In this document: piece after piece, positions 45,770 through 55,396 of the stretch | Layout: every line of letters begins with the position of its first letter | Position numbering within the stretch: the stretch's first letter is position 1 | NCBI RefSeq assembly: GCF_963676685.1 | Contig: NC_092355.1 | Span: 56,393,613 to 56,457,612, forward strand | Length of the DNA stretch: 64,000 bases | Source of the DNA: Mytilus edulis | Taxonomy: Eukaryota > Mollusca > Bivalvia > Mytilida > Mytilidae | Direction: 5' to 3' | The notes under the pieces: generated by a model | Seen by the model: only the letters and a program-made list of their open reading frames with translations | The model's database searches: none | Told to the model about the DNA's origin: nothing | Translations under genes and position numbers: made by a program

Positions 45770-46000
45770 CAGTACCAAAAGTTTTTTTTTTTGTCAATTC
45801 AGCACCGCTCAAACATATTGCTTTTGTTCTATTCAGTACCGTTCACAATGACATTCCCTTCGCTTTCGGTTGATTCAATACTGTTAAAAATAAATATTTG
45901 CCTTCGGCTGATCATGCAGTACTATTTCAACACTTCGCTTTCGTTATGTTCAAAACTGTTCAAACACTTTGCTTTCGGTCTATACAGAACCTTTTAAAAA
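45770..46000 (+). repeat. Degenerate ~35-44 bp tandem repeat
   Basis: The motif 'attcagtaccgttcaaaca' then 'ctttgctttcggt' recurs about six times with heavy drift. Present upstream of gene A, not seen in copy B. Confidence 0.7.
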
Positions 46001-47326
46001 TTGCTGTCTGTCAAAATCTATTAGCTCTTGGTAGCGTTTAGTATCCCATATAATTATCAAATTTAAAACTCGTGTCGTGACGTCTGAAAAGTATAAATAA
46101 ACGGGCGTGGAACGAATGCAAATGAGAAAACTGTTGATAACTTTTAACTGCAATAATCATTCGAGATTTCCATTTTAAGTCAATGTTAACAACGTAGTAA
46201 GTCTGAATTGTCAGATATCTCAAGACATTTATCAACTTCAGAAGACTGTTTTAGTAGATGGTGACTGTATGTTGGTTGACGCCTCGATGTTGTTTGGTTA
46301 TATGAGTCGCTGGCTTGCTGTCGACATGCCGTGAACCCACAATTTCCATTCTACTTTGAAACATGAAAAACATTCATTTTTTATCAATTGAATATGATTT
46401 CTGTCGCGTATTGGATATGTCCTTCTATACCTGTTTACACGTTCTTTTATCCTTAAAGAGGAATGGGGGTTTATTTGCAAGTACGAAATTCCTATATTGT
46501 AGATACTCCTAGGGAACTATCATTTAACTTTAAAGGAGGTTATGTTTTTCTCCTAAAAAAATATTCTGATCCCCAATTTGATAAAAAAAAAATCTGATCA
46601 AGCTGATGACAAAATAATTATTCTGAATATAGATTTTCCCCATACCTTATAAAGTGTTAACTTTGGAAAATAAATTATATTGATAGCGTCGAAAAACAAA
46701 ATAAAAATGTTCGCGCTTTAAGCCCAAACATAAATCCTGACTCAAAAAAAATCATTACCCTCCCCCACTCCCCCATCCCCCGATCTAAAGGGAAGTACGA
46801 TACATTGTCAATAAACATGTCATATTTGCTATTTATATACTAATGGATAGACCGGACATAAAAAAAAATAAAATAAAATTATGCTGTACAGAAATGAGCG
46901 TCTGTATGGGGTCCATCATTTATGTTTTGTTTTTTTATTTTTATTTTGGGTCAATTTTCTCTATTCTTTTAATTCTTATATTTTTCTTGGTCCTGACCAT
47001 TTTTCTTTGTTCTCTATATTTTTGTTCATTATTATATGCTCTATATCTTAGCCCCCATATATTCAGTATTCGTTAAATGTTTTGCTGTTATTCTACTCTT
47101 TATTTGCCGATTTTTTCTGAAGTAATGACCCGTTATTTTCTATTCTATAATCCTTTTCTAGGCTCTAAAGGATACATGTAGTTGACGGTTTGTAAATATG
47201 AATAAAAGAACTATGTTTATATGAATAAAAGGACTACGACGTATACGACCATGAAACATCAATATAATGATAATATCACTAAAGGACACCTCGGTGGCAT
47301 TATACAGTATTCAACAGGTATACATC

Positions 47327-47476
47327 TATACACTATGTCAAGCTGTAAGTCGTCCCGAGTCTATCGCAGTTATGACAAATTATACAGAAACTTTCAAAGA
47401 TCTGCAAACAAGAAACGCCGTAAGATATTACACAAGACTAGCACTGACGTATAAAGTTTCCGACCGTGTTTGTTAG
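47327..47476 (+). pseudogene. Coding remnant, copy A (unrecognised protein)
   Basis: A plus-strand frame encodes IYTLCQAVSRPESIAVMTNY and onward, ending YKVSDRVC then a stop. The copy at 61531-61794 keeps IYTLCKAL.RPKSI, TNYTE and VSDRV in the same frame but extends about 40 codons further. Conserved amino acids flanking changed DNA suggest descent from a real exon. Protein family not recognised. Confidence 0.45.
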
Positions 47477-47972
47477 TGAAAGGGACATTCCATACGATTT
47501 AAAAACCACATTATGTGTTATTTAATTAATGTGCGAGGAACATGAGGAATGCTGAAAAAATAATTTACTTTTAGAATACAGTTTGATTGAAATCACGTTC
47601 ATATATAGACTTTATCTTTGATATATTATTGTCTTGTCAGAGAACAAAATCGACCTCGTGTTGGGTCAGTTGGCAACTTGGCACGCAACCTATTATTCTA
47701 TTTGACTCCTAGTAGGAGATAGGTTGCGCACGTGTTCAATATGTTCAGTTATTAGAAACTTAAGAATGTCAAAATTATAATGTGAACAAAGCAGCCATTA
47801 GGCAGAAGCTTTGTGTTGATCGCATCGGACCAAACAAAATCATTATGATATGTTTAACATAATGATTTACTTTTTTGTTCAAATTATGACATTTAAAAAA
47901 AGCTTGAAATATCATTATAATTATACAATCGCACGTGTACATAGTAACTAGTTAGTTGCCCTCAGAATATTG

Positions 47973-48376
47973 TTAAGGATGTTTGCTGCGCGCTCAGTTT
48001 CAAAATAAATAACTTTCCATAAAACTAGTATATATTGATAGGGGATTAGTATAGGAATCAAAAAAGCAAAAAAATATATATGGATCAATGTGCTTGTTTT
48101 CGAGATATTAGCCTTTTGAATTTTGGCGGGAAAATGTTCTCTCTTGATTTTTCATAGCTTTATCATTGACCAGTTAAAGTTTTTCAAAAACTATTTAAAA
48201 CTAAATAAGATTTTATAAGACTTTTACAAATGGCTTATAATTATACATGTAAAAGATTTATAAAAAGAAAAATGGGGGTTCATGGGCAAAATTGTCTAAG
48301 GCAATCAAATGAATAAAACCAGAGGATTTCGAAAATCTGACAAAAGTTCCAAAGCATAACAAGCAAACATCCTTCA
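47973..48376. mobile_element. ~400-bp MITE with GGATGTTTGCT ends
   Basis: TTAA then GGATGTTTGCT at 47973-47987. The right end AGCAAACATCC then TTCA is at 48362-48376. Absent from the corresponding part of copy B, so probably inserted after the duplication. Confidence 0.75.
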
Positions 48377-48904
48377 GGGCAGGTGAAAATAGACGATAAA
48401 GGGGTCGACCATTTGATATTTTGTAGGAAAGGGGACTAGGGTTAATCATAAAATTGATACTCTGGTTTGGTAAGAACGGGGAAAATGCCAAAAGCACAAT
48501 GAAAATAATAGTGCATACTTGGAATTTAGTGAATGTGTGTTATGTGTCAAAATAACAGTTGCTTCAATTGATTTGGCTTTTAATATTGGCTTTATATTGG
48601 TTTCATAAAGTTTCCTATATGACGACATTTAATGCATACATAATGCATACATCATGCTCGTGATGCTCGATGTACGTCTTTCGATTAAGTATGGATATGA
48701 GCTGAATTAAAATGGTTTTAAATGAATTATCTACAATGTAGGTCTTTATCTTTCTTTCTCGTATTGAGTAGGTATTCAATTTAAAACATTTATCTTGATC
48801 AAGCTAATTCAAATTGTTTATGAATAACGGTATGATGAATGTAATGTCACTGTTTATTTCAAAACATGAATGCATTACTCGTGCAGATTAACTCTCAATT
48901 AAAA

Positions 48905-50145
48905 AAAAACCACAGAATGTATTTTCTAAATACATTGGAAAAAAACAAAGAGATACTGAATGAATCGGAAGTGCAATTCATGACGGTAGGAGAATTATTA
49001 CATTTAAAAACATGATTTCGAAATAAATTTGATTTAAATATCTTAATTTGGAAATCGACAAACATAAAAGACAAACTTTAATGACGACATATAATGCATA
49101 CATCTTTGAAGTGTTTGCAGTTTTAGCTATTTGTCTATATCTCCTGGTTATATTAGTACGTTCGAAGTTATATCAATATGACTAGAATAGGGCGGATGTT
49201 TTTCTCCAACTTGGATGGATTCGAAAATAGCAGAAAACAGTCGACCAAGATTTTCAATGAAACATCCATATTTTGAGAGAGAATTGCATTCTTTTAAAAT
49301 ATACATTAATACCTACGCATTCATGTATTTAACAACATGTTCGTTTTGAATATTGTAAAGAGCTATCGTCTAGTGACAAATAGTTCATACTAATTTTGGG
49401 TTAATATAAACAAACTCAGTATAACTCACGCAGCATGCATTATTTGTATATTTTCCGACTTCGTTACTACATCATATTTCACACATTCATACGGTTGGAC
49501 AGCAAGTTTGTGGTAGTGTTATTCAAAGTCTAGCTTCGCAGTGTGTAATTCAAATTTATATGTCTACCACATTGTTGCAATTTGCCTTCATTGTCCTGGT
49601 TTTTAGGTACTGATTTTTGATTTCTTATGTCAATGGTGTATAGTCTATGCAACTCCCAACCAATGTAATATAATGTTGTATCGATGTCATTAAATTATAA
49701 TAAACAGTAAGGAAAGTTTGATGTATAGCAAAACTGGTTTCTTACACATAGAGGCTGCATTTGGTTGGTCTCTGTATCATCCTTTAAATAAAAATGAAAT
49801 GGTAGCATGTTTAACGATTGACGTTCAGCAGTCGAGAAATAACAGTTAAAAGGGTGAAAGGTGAAGTACGACAAAATAGCTGTAAAATCTAGGTAAATAT
49901 TTAAACCATTAAGAACACAAACTCCATGACCTGAATATTTTCAAGTTAGGAATATGACAGTTGTTTTCCGTTCGTTTGATGTGTTTGAACTTTTGATTTG
50001 CCATTTGATTAGAGAGTTCCGTTATGCATTCTCCTTGGAGTTCGGTTGATATTTCTATGAAAATATTGAGATGTGATTATGATTCATCATATGATGTATG
50101 TATACTTTGATGCTTCGGACAAATTTTTGGTAATAAAGTTTAGAA
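48905..50145. other. No gene seen
   Basis: AT-rich DNA. The part up to about 49170 belongs to the segmental duplication; no exon or repeat was recognised beyond it. Confidence 0.5.
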
Positions 50146-50149
50146 TCAC

Positions 50150-50440
50150 GCTTCCCTCATGCGGGAATAAAAACTAAATGAAGTTGCCTGTTGTGTATGT
50201 TCCTATTTTCAGGTCTTTGTCTGAAAGTTCGTAATCTAATCATCAAACATGCTACCGTTAGTTTTCTGTTTGTTTTACATTGTCTTATCGGGGTCTATTA
50301 TAGCTGACTATGCGGTATGAGCTTTTCTCAATGTTGAAGGCCGTACGGTGACCTATAGTTGTTAATGTCTGTGTCATTTTGGTCTTTTGTGGATAGTTGT
50401 CTCATTGGCAATCATACCACATCTTCTTTTTTATATTTTA
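50150..50440 (+). mobile_element. Dispersed repeat V2
   Basis: Contains 'agaatcacgcttccctcatg', 'ttacattgtcttatcggggt', 'ttatagctgactatgcggta', 'gaaggccgtacggtgaccta' and 'gtctcattggcaatcatacc'. Confidence 0.85.
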
Positions 50441-50803
50441 TCATGTTTATGGTTTATTAACACACACCTTGGTATTGTTTGTGTCGTAAGGTACCGTATA
50501 TTTTAATTATAAAAATGACATGCTTATACTACTTTTTTTACGTAAACTCTGCTGGTGGACTATCAGTCCCCGAGGGTATCATCAGCTCAGTGGTCAGTGC
50601 TTCGGTACTGACATGATTAAACAAACTTTACTAAAATTGTCCGTTTATAAATTTTGAAATTATTATGAAACTAAGGTTTCAACTCCCTCAGGCAAAGTTG
50701 GCTTTAGATGAATTTGGCTATTTATTTTAGGTATTTTTAACATATAGCTCTTCAACGATTTTCGGTACTTATACATCTTCGGATTTCAAATGTTTGGCTT
50801 TGA

Positions 50804-50845
50804 GCGTTCCTGATGAAGGTAAATCCAGAAAAGCGCTTCGGACGC
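50804..50845 (+). ncRNA. Hammerhead-like ribozyme, array unit 1
   Basis: Stem I GCGTTC pairs with GGACGC. The core CTGATGA is at 50810-50816. Stem II region AGGTAAATCCA gives two G-C pairs with an A x A at the 10.1/11.1 position. GAA is at 50828-50830. Stem III AAGC/GCTT is at 50831-50838, with the predicted cleavage after C50839. The A x A pair is non-canonical, so activity is uncertain. Confidence 0.7.
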
Positions 50846-51153
50846 AATAAATGATTAAACGTGTTGTTTTATATTTTTACATCACTGGGTCGATACCTCT
50901 GCTGGTGGACTATCAGTCCCCGAGGGTATCATCAGCTCAGTAGTCAGTGCTTCGGTACTGACATGATTAAACAAACTTTACTAAAATTGTCCGTTTATAA
51001 ATTTTGAAATTATTATGAAACTAAGGTTTCAACTCCTTCAGACAAAGTTGGCTTTAGATGAATTTGGCTATTTATTTTAGGTATTTTTAACATATAGCTC
51101 TTCAACGATTTTCGGTACTTATACATCTTCGGATTTCAAATGTTTGGCTTTGA

Positions 51154-51195
51154 GCGTTCCTGATGAAGGTAAATCCAGAAAAGCGCTTCGGACGC
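51154..51195 (+). ncRNA. Hammerhead-like ribozyme, array unit 2
   Basis: Identical to the unit 1 motif, with predicted cleavage after C51189. Confidence 0.7.
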
Positions 51196-51503
51196 AATGA
51201 ATGATTAAACGTGTTGTTTTATATTTTTACATCACTGGGTCGATACCTCTGCTGGTGGACTATCAGTCCCCGAGGGTATCATCAGCTCAGTAGTCAGTAC
51301 TTCGGTACTGACATGATTAAACAAACTTTACTAAAATTGTCCGTTTATAAATTTTGAAATTATTATGAAACTAAGGTTTCAACTCCCTCAGGCAAAGTTG
51401 GCTTTAGATGAATTTGGCTATTTATTTTAGGTATTTTTAACATATAGCTCTTCAACGATTTTCGGTACTTATACATCTTCGGATTTCAAATGTTTGGCTT
51501 TGA

Positions 51504-51545
51504 GCGTTCCTGATGAAGGTAAATCCAGAAAAGCGCTTCGGACGC
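51504..51545 (+). ncRNA. Hammerhead-like ribozyme, array unit 3
   Basis: Identical to the unit 1 motif, with predicted cleavage after C51539. Confidence 0.7.
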
Positions 51546-51853
51546 AATAAATGATTAAACGTGTTGTTTTATATTTTTACATCACTGGGTCGATACCTCT
51601 GCTGGTGGACTATCAGTCCCCGAGGGTATCATCAGCTCAGTAGTCAGTGCTTCGGTACTGACATGATTAAACAAACTTTACTAAAATTGTCCGTTTATAA
51701 ATTTTGAAATTATTATGAAACTAAGGTTTCAACTCCTTCAGACAAAGTTGGCTTTAGATAAATTTGGCTATTTATTTTAGGTATTTTTAACATATAGCTC
51801 TTCAATTATTTTCGGTACTTATACATCTTCGGATTTCAAATGTTTGGCTTTGA

Positions 51854-51895
51854 GCGTTCCTGATGAAGGTAAATCCAGAAAAGCGCTTCGGACGC
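51854..51895 (+). ncRNA. Hammerhead-like ribozyme, array unit 4
   Basis: Identical to the unit 1 motif, with predicted cleavage after C51889. Confidence 0.7.
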
Positions 51896-52203
51896 AATAA
51901 ATGATTAAACGTGTTGTTTTATATTTTTACATCACTGAGTCGATACCTCTGCTGGTGGACTATCAGTCCCCGAGGGTATCATCAGCTCAGTAGTCAGTGC
52001 TTCGGTACTGACATGATTAAACAAACTTTACTAAAATTGTCCGCTTATAAATTTTGAAATTATTATGAAACTAAGGTTTCAACTCCCTCAGGCAAAGTTG
52101 GCTTTAGATGAATTTGGCTATTTATTTTAGGTATTTTTAACATATAGCTCTTCAACGATTTTCGGTACTTATACATCTTCGGATTTCAAATGTTTGGCTT
52201 TGA

Positions 52204-52245
52204 GCGTTCCTGATGAAGGTAAATCCAGAAAAGCGCTTCGGACGC
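52204..52245 (+). ncRNA. Hammerhead-like ribozyme, array unit 5
   Basis: Identical to the unit 1 motif, with predicted cleavage after C52239. The array ends 34 bp further on. Confidence 0.7.
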
Positions 52246-52757
52246 AATAAATGATTAAACGTGTTGTTTTATATTTTTAATCTGAATTTTGAAAAAAACG
52301 TGTATATTTTGTAAAGTTTAAAAAGAATAACAAAACAAAGATCATTAAAACTAAGATATACTTTTTGCATTAAAATTGAGGACTGTTGATTTGTTTATAT
52401 CATTGAAGAGAAATTAATCGAAATGTCATAAGCATGATAAGGTTCTGAGTTTGGAAACAGGTGATCCTTGCATACTTGCTCATCCCATTGCTTGTTCATT
52501 TTCTGAGAACACCCGGAGGACATCTTTAGTGAATATCTTTTTGTAAATAAGAAATAAGACTTGTGTTTCTAATTTAAAATTGCTAATTTATCAGTCGATG
52601 GTACTTCTTTATTGAATATAAAAACTATATACAATTAGAAAAGTAAATCAATTGGTAATCAACTGTTTTTGTAAAAAAAAATGTAGTTATAATTAAGTAT
52701 GATGTTAAAGATTGCATAGGGAAAATAAATATTATCTATTTTTAAACATTACACAAA

Positions 52758-52850
52758 TCTATTCTTCCTCAACCAATAAAAATTGACGACCACGAAACAA
52801 CCAACAGTGCTGAAAGTGGCGTTAAAATACCAAAAATCAATCAATCTGTA
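52758..52850 (+). mobile_element. Meta-type SINE, 3' fragment
   Basis: Contains 'ttcttcctcaaccaataaaa', 'attgacgaccacgaaacaac' and 'aaaataccaaaaatcaatca'. It aligns with the Meta core and tail of the SINE at 38861-39100. Confidence 0.8.
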
Positions 52851-53010
52851 AAACACATAAAAACAAAGGGAACACTAGCAACATCTACCTGAGAAAAGGT
52901 AAGTTGGATAAAAGAAGGCTTTAATCGCTTCAAAGCACAGATTGATAAACAAAGAAGTGATTAAATGTTTCTTTTGAAGATAACAGATTCCAGTTTTAAA
53001 ATGACATAAG

Positions 53011-54980
53011 CATAAGAATAAGAATATTTATTGAATCCAATTAGAGGGCCCGTTTTCGAGCATATACATATATATTGTATCCAAGCGTACCAAGAAAAGA
53101 AGCACGAGAAGCATGCAACACAGTACTAGAAAATCGATCTGATATATCAATCCCAACTGAAGATGTTCTTAAAATGACGGACTTAGTCATTGAAAATAAT
53201 AATTTTAGCTTCAACGGAAAGCATTTTTTACAAACCGAAGGAACAGCTATTGGTTCCCATCTAGGCATGAGTTATGCTTGCACCTACCTCGGACAATGGG
53301 AATAAAAATGTATTTCAAAACACCAATTTACACCCGTTTTCATATTGGAGATATGTTGATGACATCTGGGGAATATGGGAACATGGTTTAGATGAATTAA
53401 AAAAATTTCATGAAATGTCCAATAATTTACATCCGCGAATTAAAATAGAAATGCGTTACTCAACTGAACAAATCGAATTCCTTGATGTGTTTGTACACAT
53501 AGAAAACGGACAACTTAAAACAGATCTTTATACAAAATCAACAGATAAACACCAGTACTTGCATGTTTCGTCAAGCCATCCAAATTCTTTAAAAAATGCT
53601 ATACCATATGGACTCGGTTTTCTTGTCAAAGATTTGCTCAACAGAAGAAAATTACCAAATAAGAAGAGAAGAAATAAAAACGCACATGAGAAAACGTGGA
53701 TACAATAACTCGTCAACTGAAGTTCAATTAAAAAAGTCGACATTTTAAACCGAGAAGATCTATTACAGTACAAACCAAAGAAAGAAAACGACAGAGTACC
53801 CTTAGTAATTACTTTTTCCAAAGCGCTTTCAAATATACATTCAATTATAAGAAAAACAATTTGAAATTCTCCATCAATCTAACAGGCTAAAGAAAATATT
53901 CCCCGATCCGCCTCCCATAGCATTTAAACGCAAAAACAACATAAAAGACATCTTAGTACACAAGAAGCATAATTTACTATTTTAAACAAACTAATGGATA
54001 CGGACCATGCAGGGTAAACATTGTGCATTATGCTCACACATAAATAAAACCAAGGTATTTTGTGACATCACCGGGAAAGAATATAACATTCAGGGACAAA
54101 TAAAATGTAAAACCGTAGGCGTAGTATATGCAATTAATTGTACAAAATGCGAAAAACTTAAATATGTAGGACAAACGGGTGATACACTATATTAACGAAT
54201 GCTATTAAACTTCTCAAAAATACGAACAAAGAAAACAGAAGATCCGGTAGCCAACCATTTCATTCATAATCATACGATGAAAAATTTAAAAGTTACCGTC
54301 ATAGAAAGAGTATTTGAAACAGAGATTTACAGAAAAACTAAAGAAGCCTTTTGGATAAAAAAAATTAAAACTTTAGAGCCTGATGGACTCAACACAATGT
54401 ATGAACGATAATGAAAATACTAATATAAAAAGAAAAAAAACCCGCAGCAAATGAACGTCATAGTAGTTATTATAACGTAATGTATCCAAGCGATGTAATT
54501 GTTGTTTCAATGTTGTAATTTATTTCAATGAAGAAGGCCGTAATGGCCGATCCCGCGAAACGTATGGGAATTTATGTTATAGTTTTTATTAGTATAAATT
54601 ATACAGTATTGTCTAAGATATATTACATTAAAAATAAATTACTCCATACCATATGGTGTTTGAAAATAAATAAAATAAAATATTAACGCTCTCAAATACA
54701 TAAACAATAAACTAAATTATTACTAGATGTACATGTTTATATAGTTTCTGGAATGCAATTCTTTTCTTATTTCAAAACAAATATTAATAAATTTTGACAT
54801 TGATATATTAACATTTTCAGACCAACAGGACATCAACCAAATAAACTGTTCGTACTTGGAAATATAAGGGAAGTTTTAACATTGAATGCATGCTTAATTA
54901 AGAATAAAATTCCTTTCCTTTTCGTATGCAGTGCATTCCATTTAAAAAAAATAGTCTTTAACCTGCATATTTGTACACTG
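53011..54980 (+). mobile_element. Insertion carrying a Penelope-like element
   Basis: Left flank 'aaatgacataagca' and right flank 'aagcaggattcagac' are contiguous in copy A (37206-37225: 'aacataagcaggattccgac'). About 2 kb was therefore inserted here after the duplication, downstream of gene B. Exact ends and target duplication are not clear. Confidence 0.75.
53066..54410 (+). pseudogene. Penelope-like retroelement ORF: RT and GIY-YIG, broken
   Basis: Three frames in series. 53075-53305 has the RT start LYPSVP and QTEGTAIGSHLGMSYAC. 53274-53708 has the RT catalytic box YVDD (53352-53363) followed by thumb sequence. Degraded coding follows at 53740-53990 (FPDPPPIAFKR). 54007-54411 has a Cys motif (HCALC), the GIY-YIG nuclease words VVYAINCTKC (54121-54150) and YVGQTG (54163-54180), and the C-terminal helix. 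Breaks: a frameshift near 53290, several between 53700 and 54000, and one in-frame TAA at 54193. The N-terminus, including the motif A Asp of the RT, is missing (5' truncation). Combined RT plus GIY-YIG is diagnostic of Penelope-like elements. It cannot encode an active protein. Confidence 0.9.
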
Positions 54981-55095
54981 AAAGCAGGATTCAGACAATG
55001 CATCTCAGTGCATAGTTTACGTTGCGCAATTTCCGCTTCCTCATTAATGACGTATGGTTCAGATACACGATATGCAGATTAGTTACATTCTTTTA
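54412..55095. other. Penelope-element 3' region and gene B 3' flank
   Basis: 54412-54980 is non-coding DNA of the insertion, including a GGCC-gtaat-GGCC hairpin near 54546-54558. 54980-55095 matches the gene A 3' flank (37212-37330). No separate gene. Confidence 0.6.
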
Positions 55096-55100
55096 TCTGG

Positions 55101-55396
55101 TTACGTTTTTTTAGCCCTGGCTCCCGGACTGACCCACGTAACAATATCAAGAAGAAATAATATTATGAATGGCAGCAACACAACAAGTATTCCCACAATG
55201 CCAATTGACTTCGAAGACACTCGGTCATCCTTTGCCGAAACCTTTGTATTCTTATAAGCTGTTGTTTCTTTTCGATTCACTGAAATTTCCTTTTGAATTT
55301 CAGCGATATCATCCAAAACTTCGTCTAATGTTGGGATAGGCTTACGGGTCATAGGAATATGCGTTGTTGTGGGACTGGGGTCATCATTTGGACAGT
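55101..55396 (-). CDS. WSC gene B exon 4 (linker, membrane helix)
   Basis: Acceptor TTTAAAG at 55397-55403. 97 codons plus TAA (55101-55103). The frame ends early relative to gene A through the A-run length change at about 55107-55113. Confidence 0.9.

Larger units (their letters stand above)
37095..49170 (-). repeat. Segmental duplication, copy A (WSC gene A)
   Basis: Collinear with 52900-62540: 3' flank 37095-37330, all four exons, intron-2 SINE (40360/57190), upstream blocks at 46260-46500 (60300-60540), 47330-47470 (61545-61670) and 48740-48905 (62110-62275). The last block is the most alike. Differences are mostly insertions of repeats. Confidence 0.9.
50547..52279 (+). mobile_element. 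Retrozyme array: five tandem 350-bp units with hammerheads
   Basis: Landmarks repeat at exactly 350-bp steps (for example TGAGCGTTCC at 50801, 51151, 51501, 51851 and 52201). Units differ at only a few positions (such as 'ccctcaggca' or 'ccttcagaca'). The last unit stops 17 bp short. Each has 'gctggtggactatcagtccc', 'cgagggtatcatcagctcag', an AT-rich middle and a hammerhead-like core near the 3' end. There is no open frame. Tandem units with a type I hammerhead are the hallmark of animal retrozymes, whose RNA is cut into monomers and circularised (established for the class; inferred here). The first two unit bands also occur, decayed, at 7440-7560. Confidence 0.88.

Noticed and set aside
54530..54585. 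Hammerhead in the 3' region of the Penelope-like element
   Set aside because: There is a GGCC hairpin followed by GCGAAACG, which recalls a hammerhead 3' side, but the CUGAUGA strand reads AATGAAGA and stem I cannot be paired.
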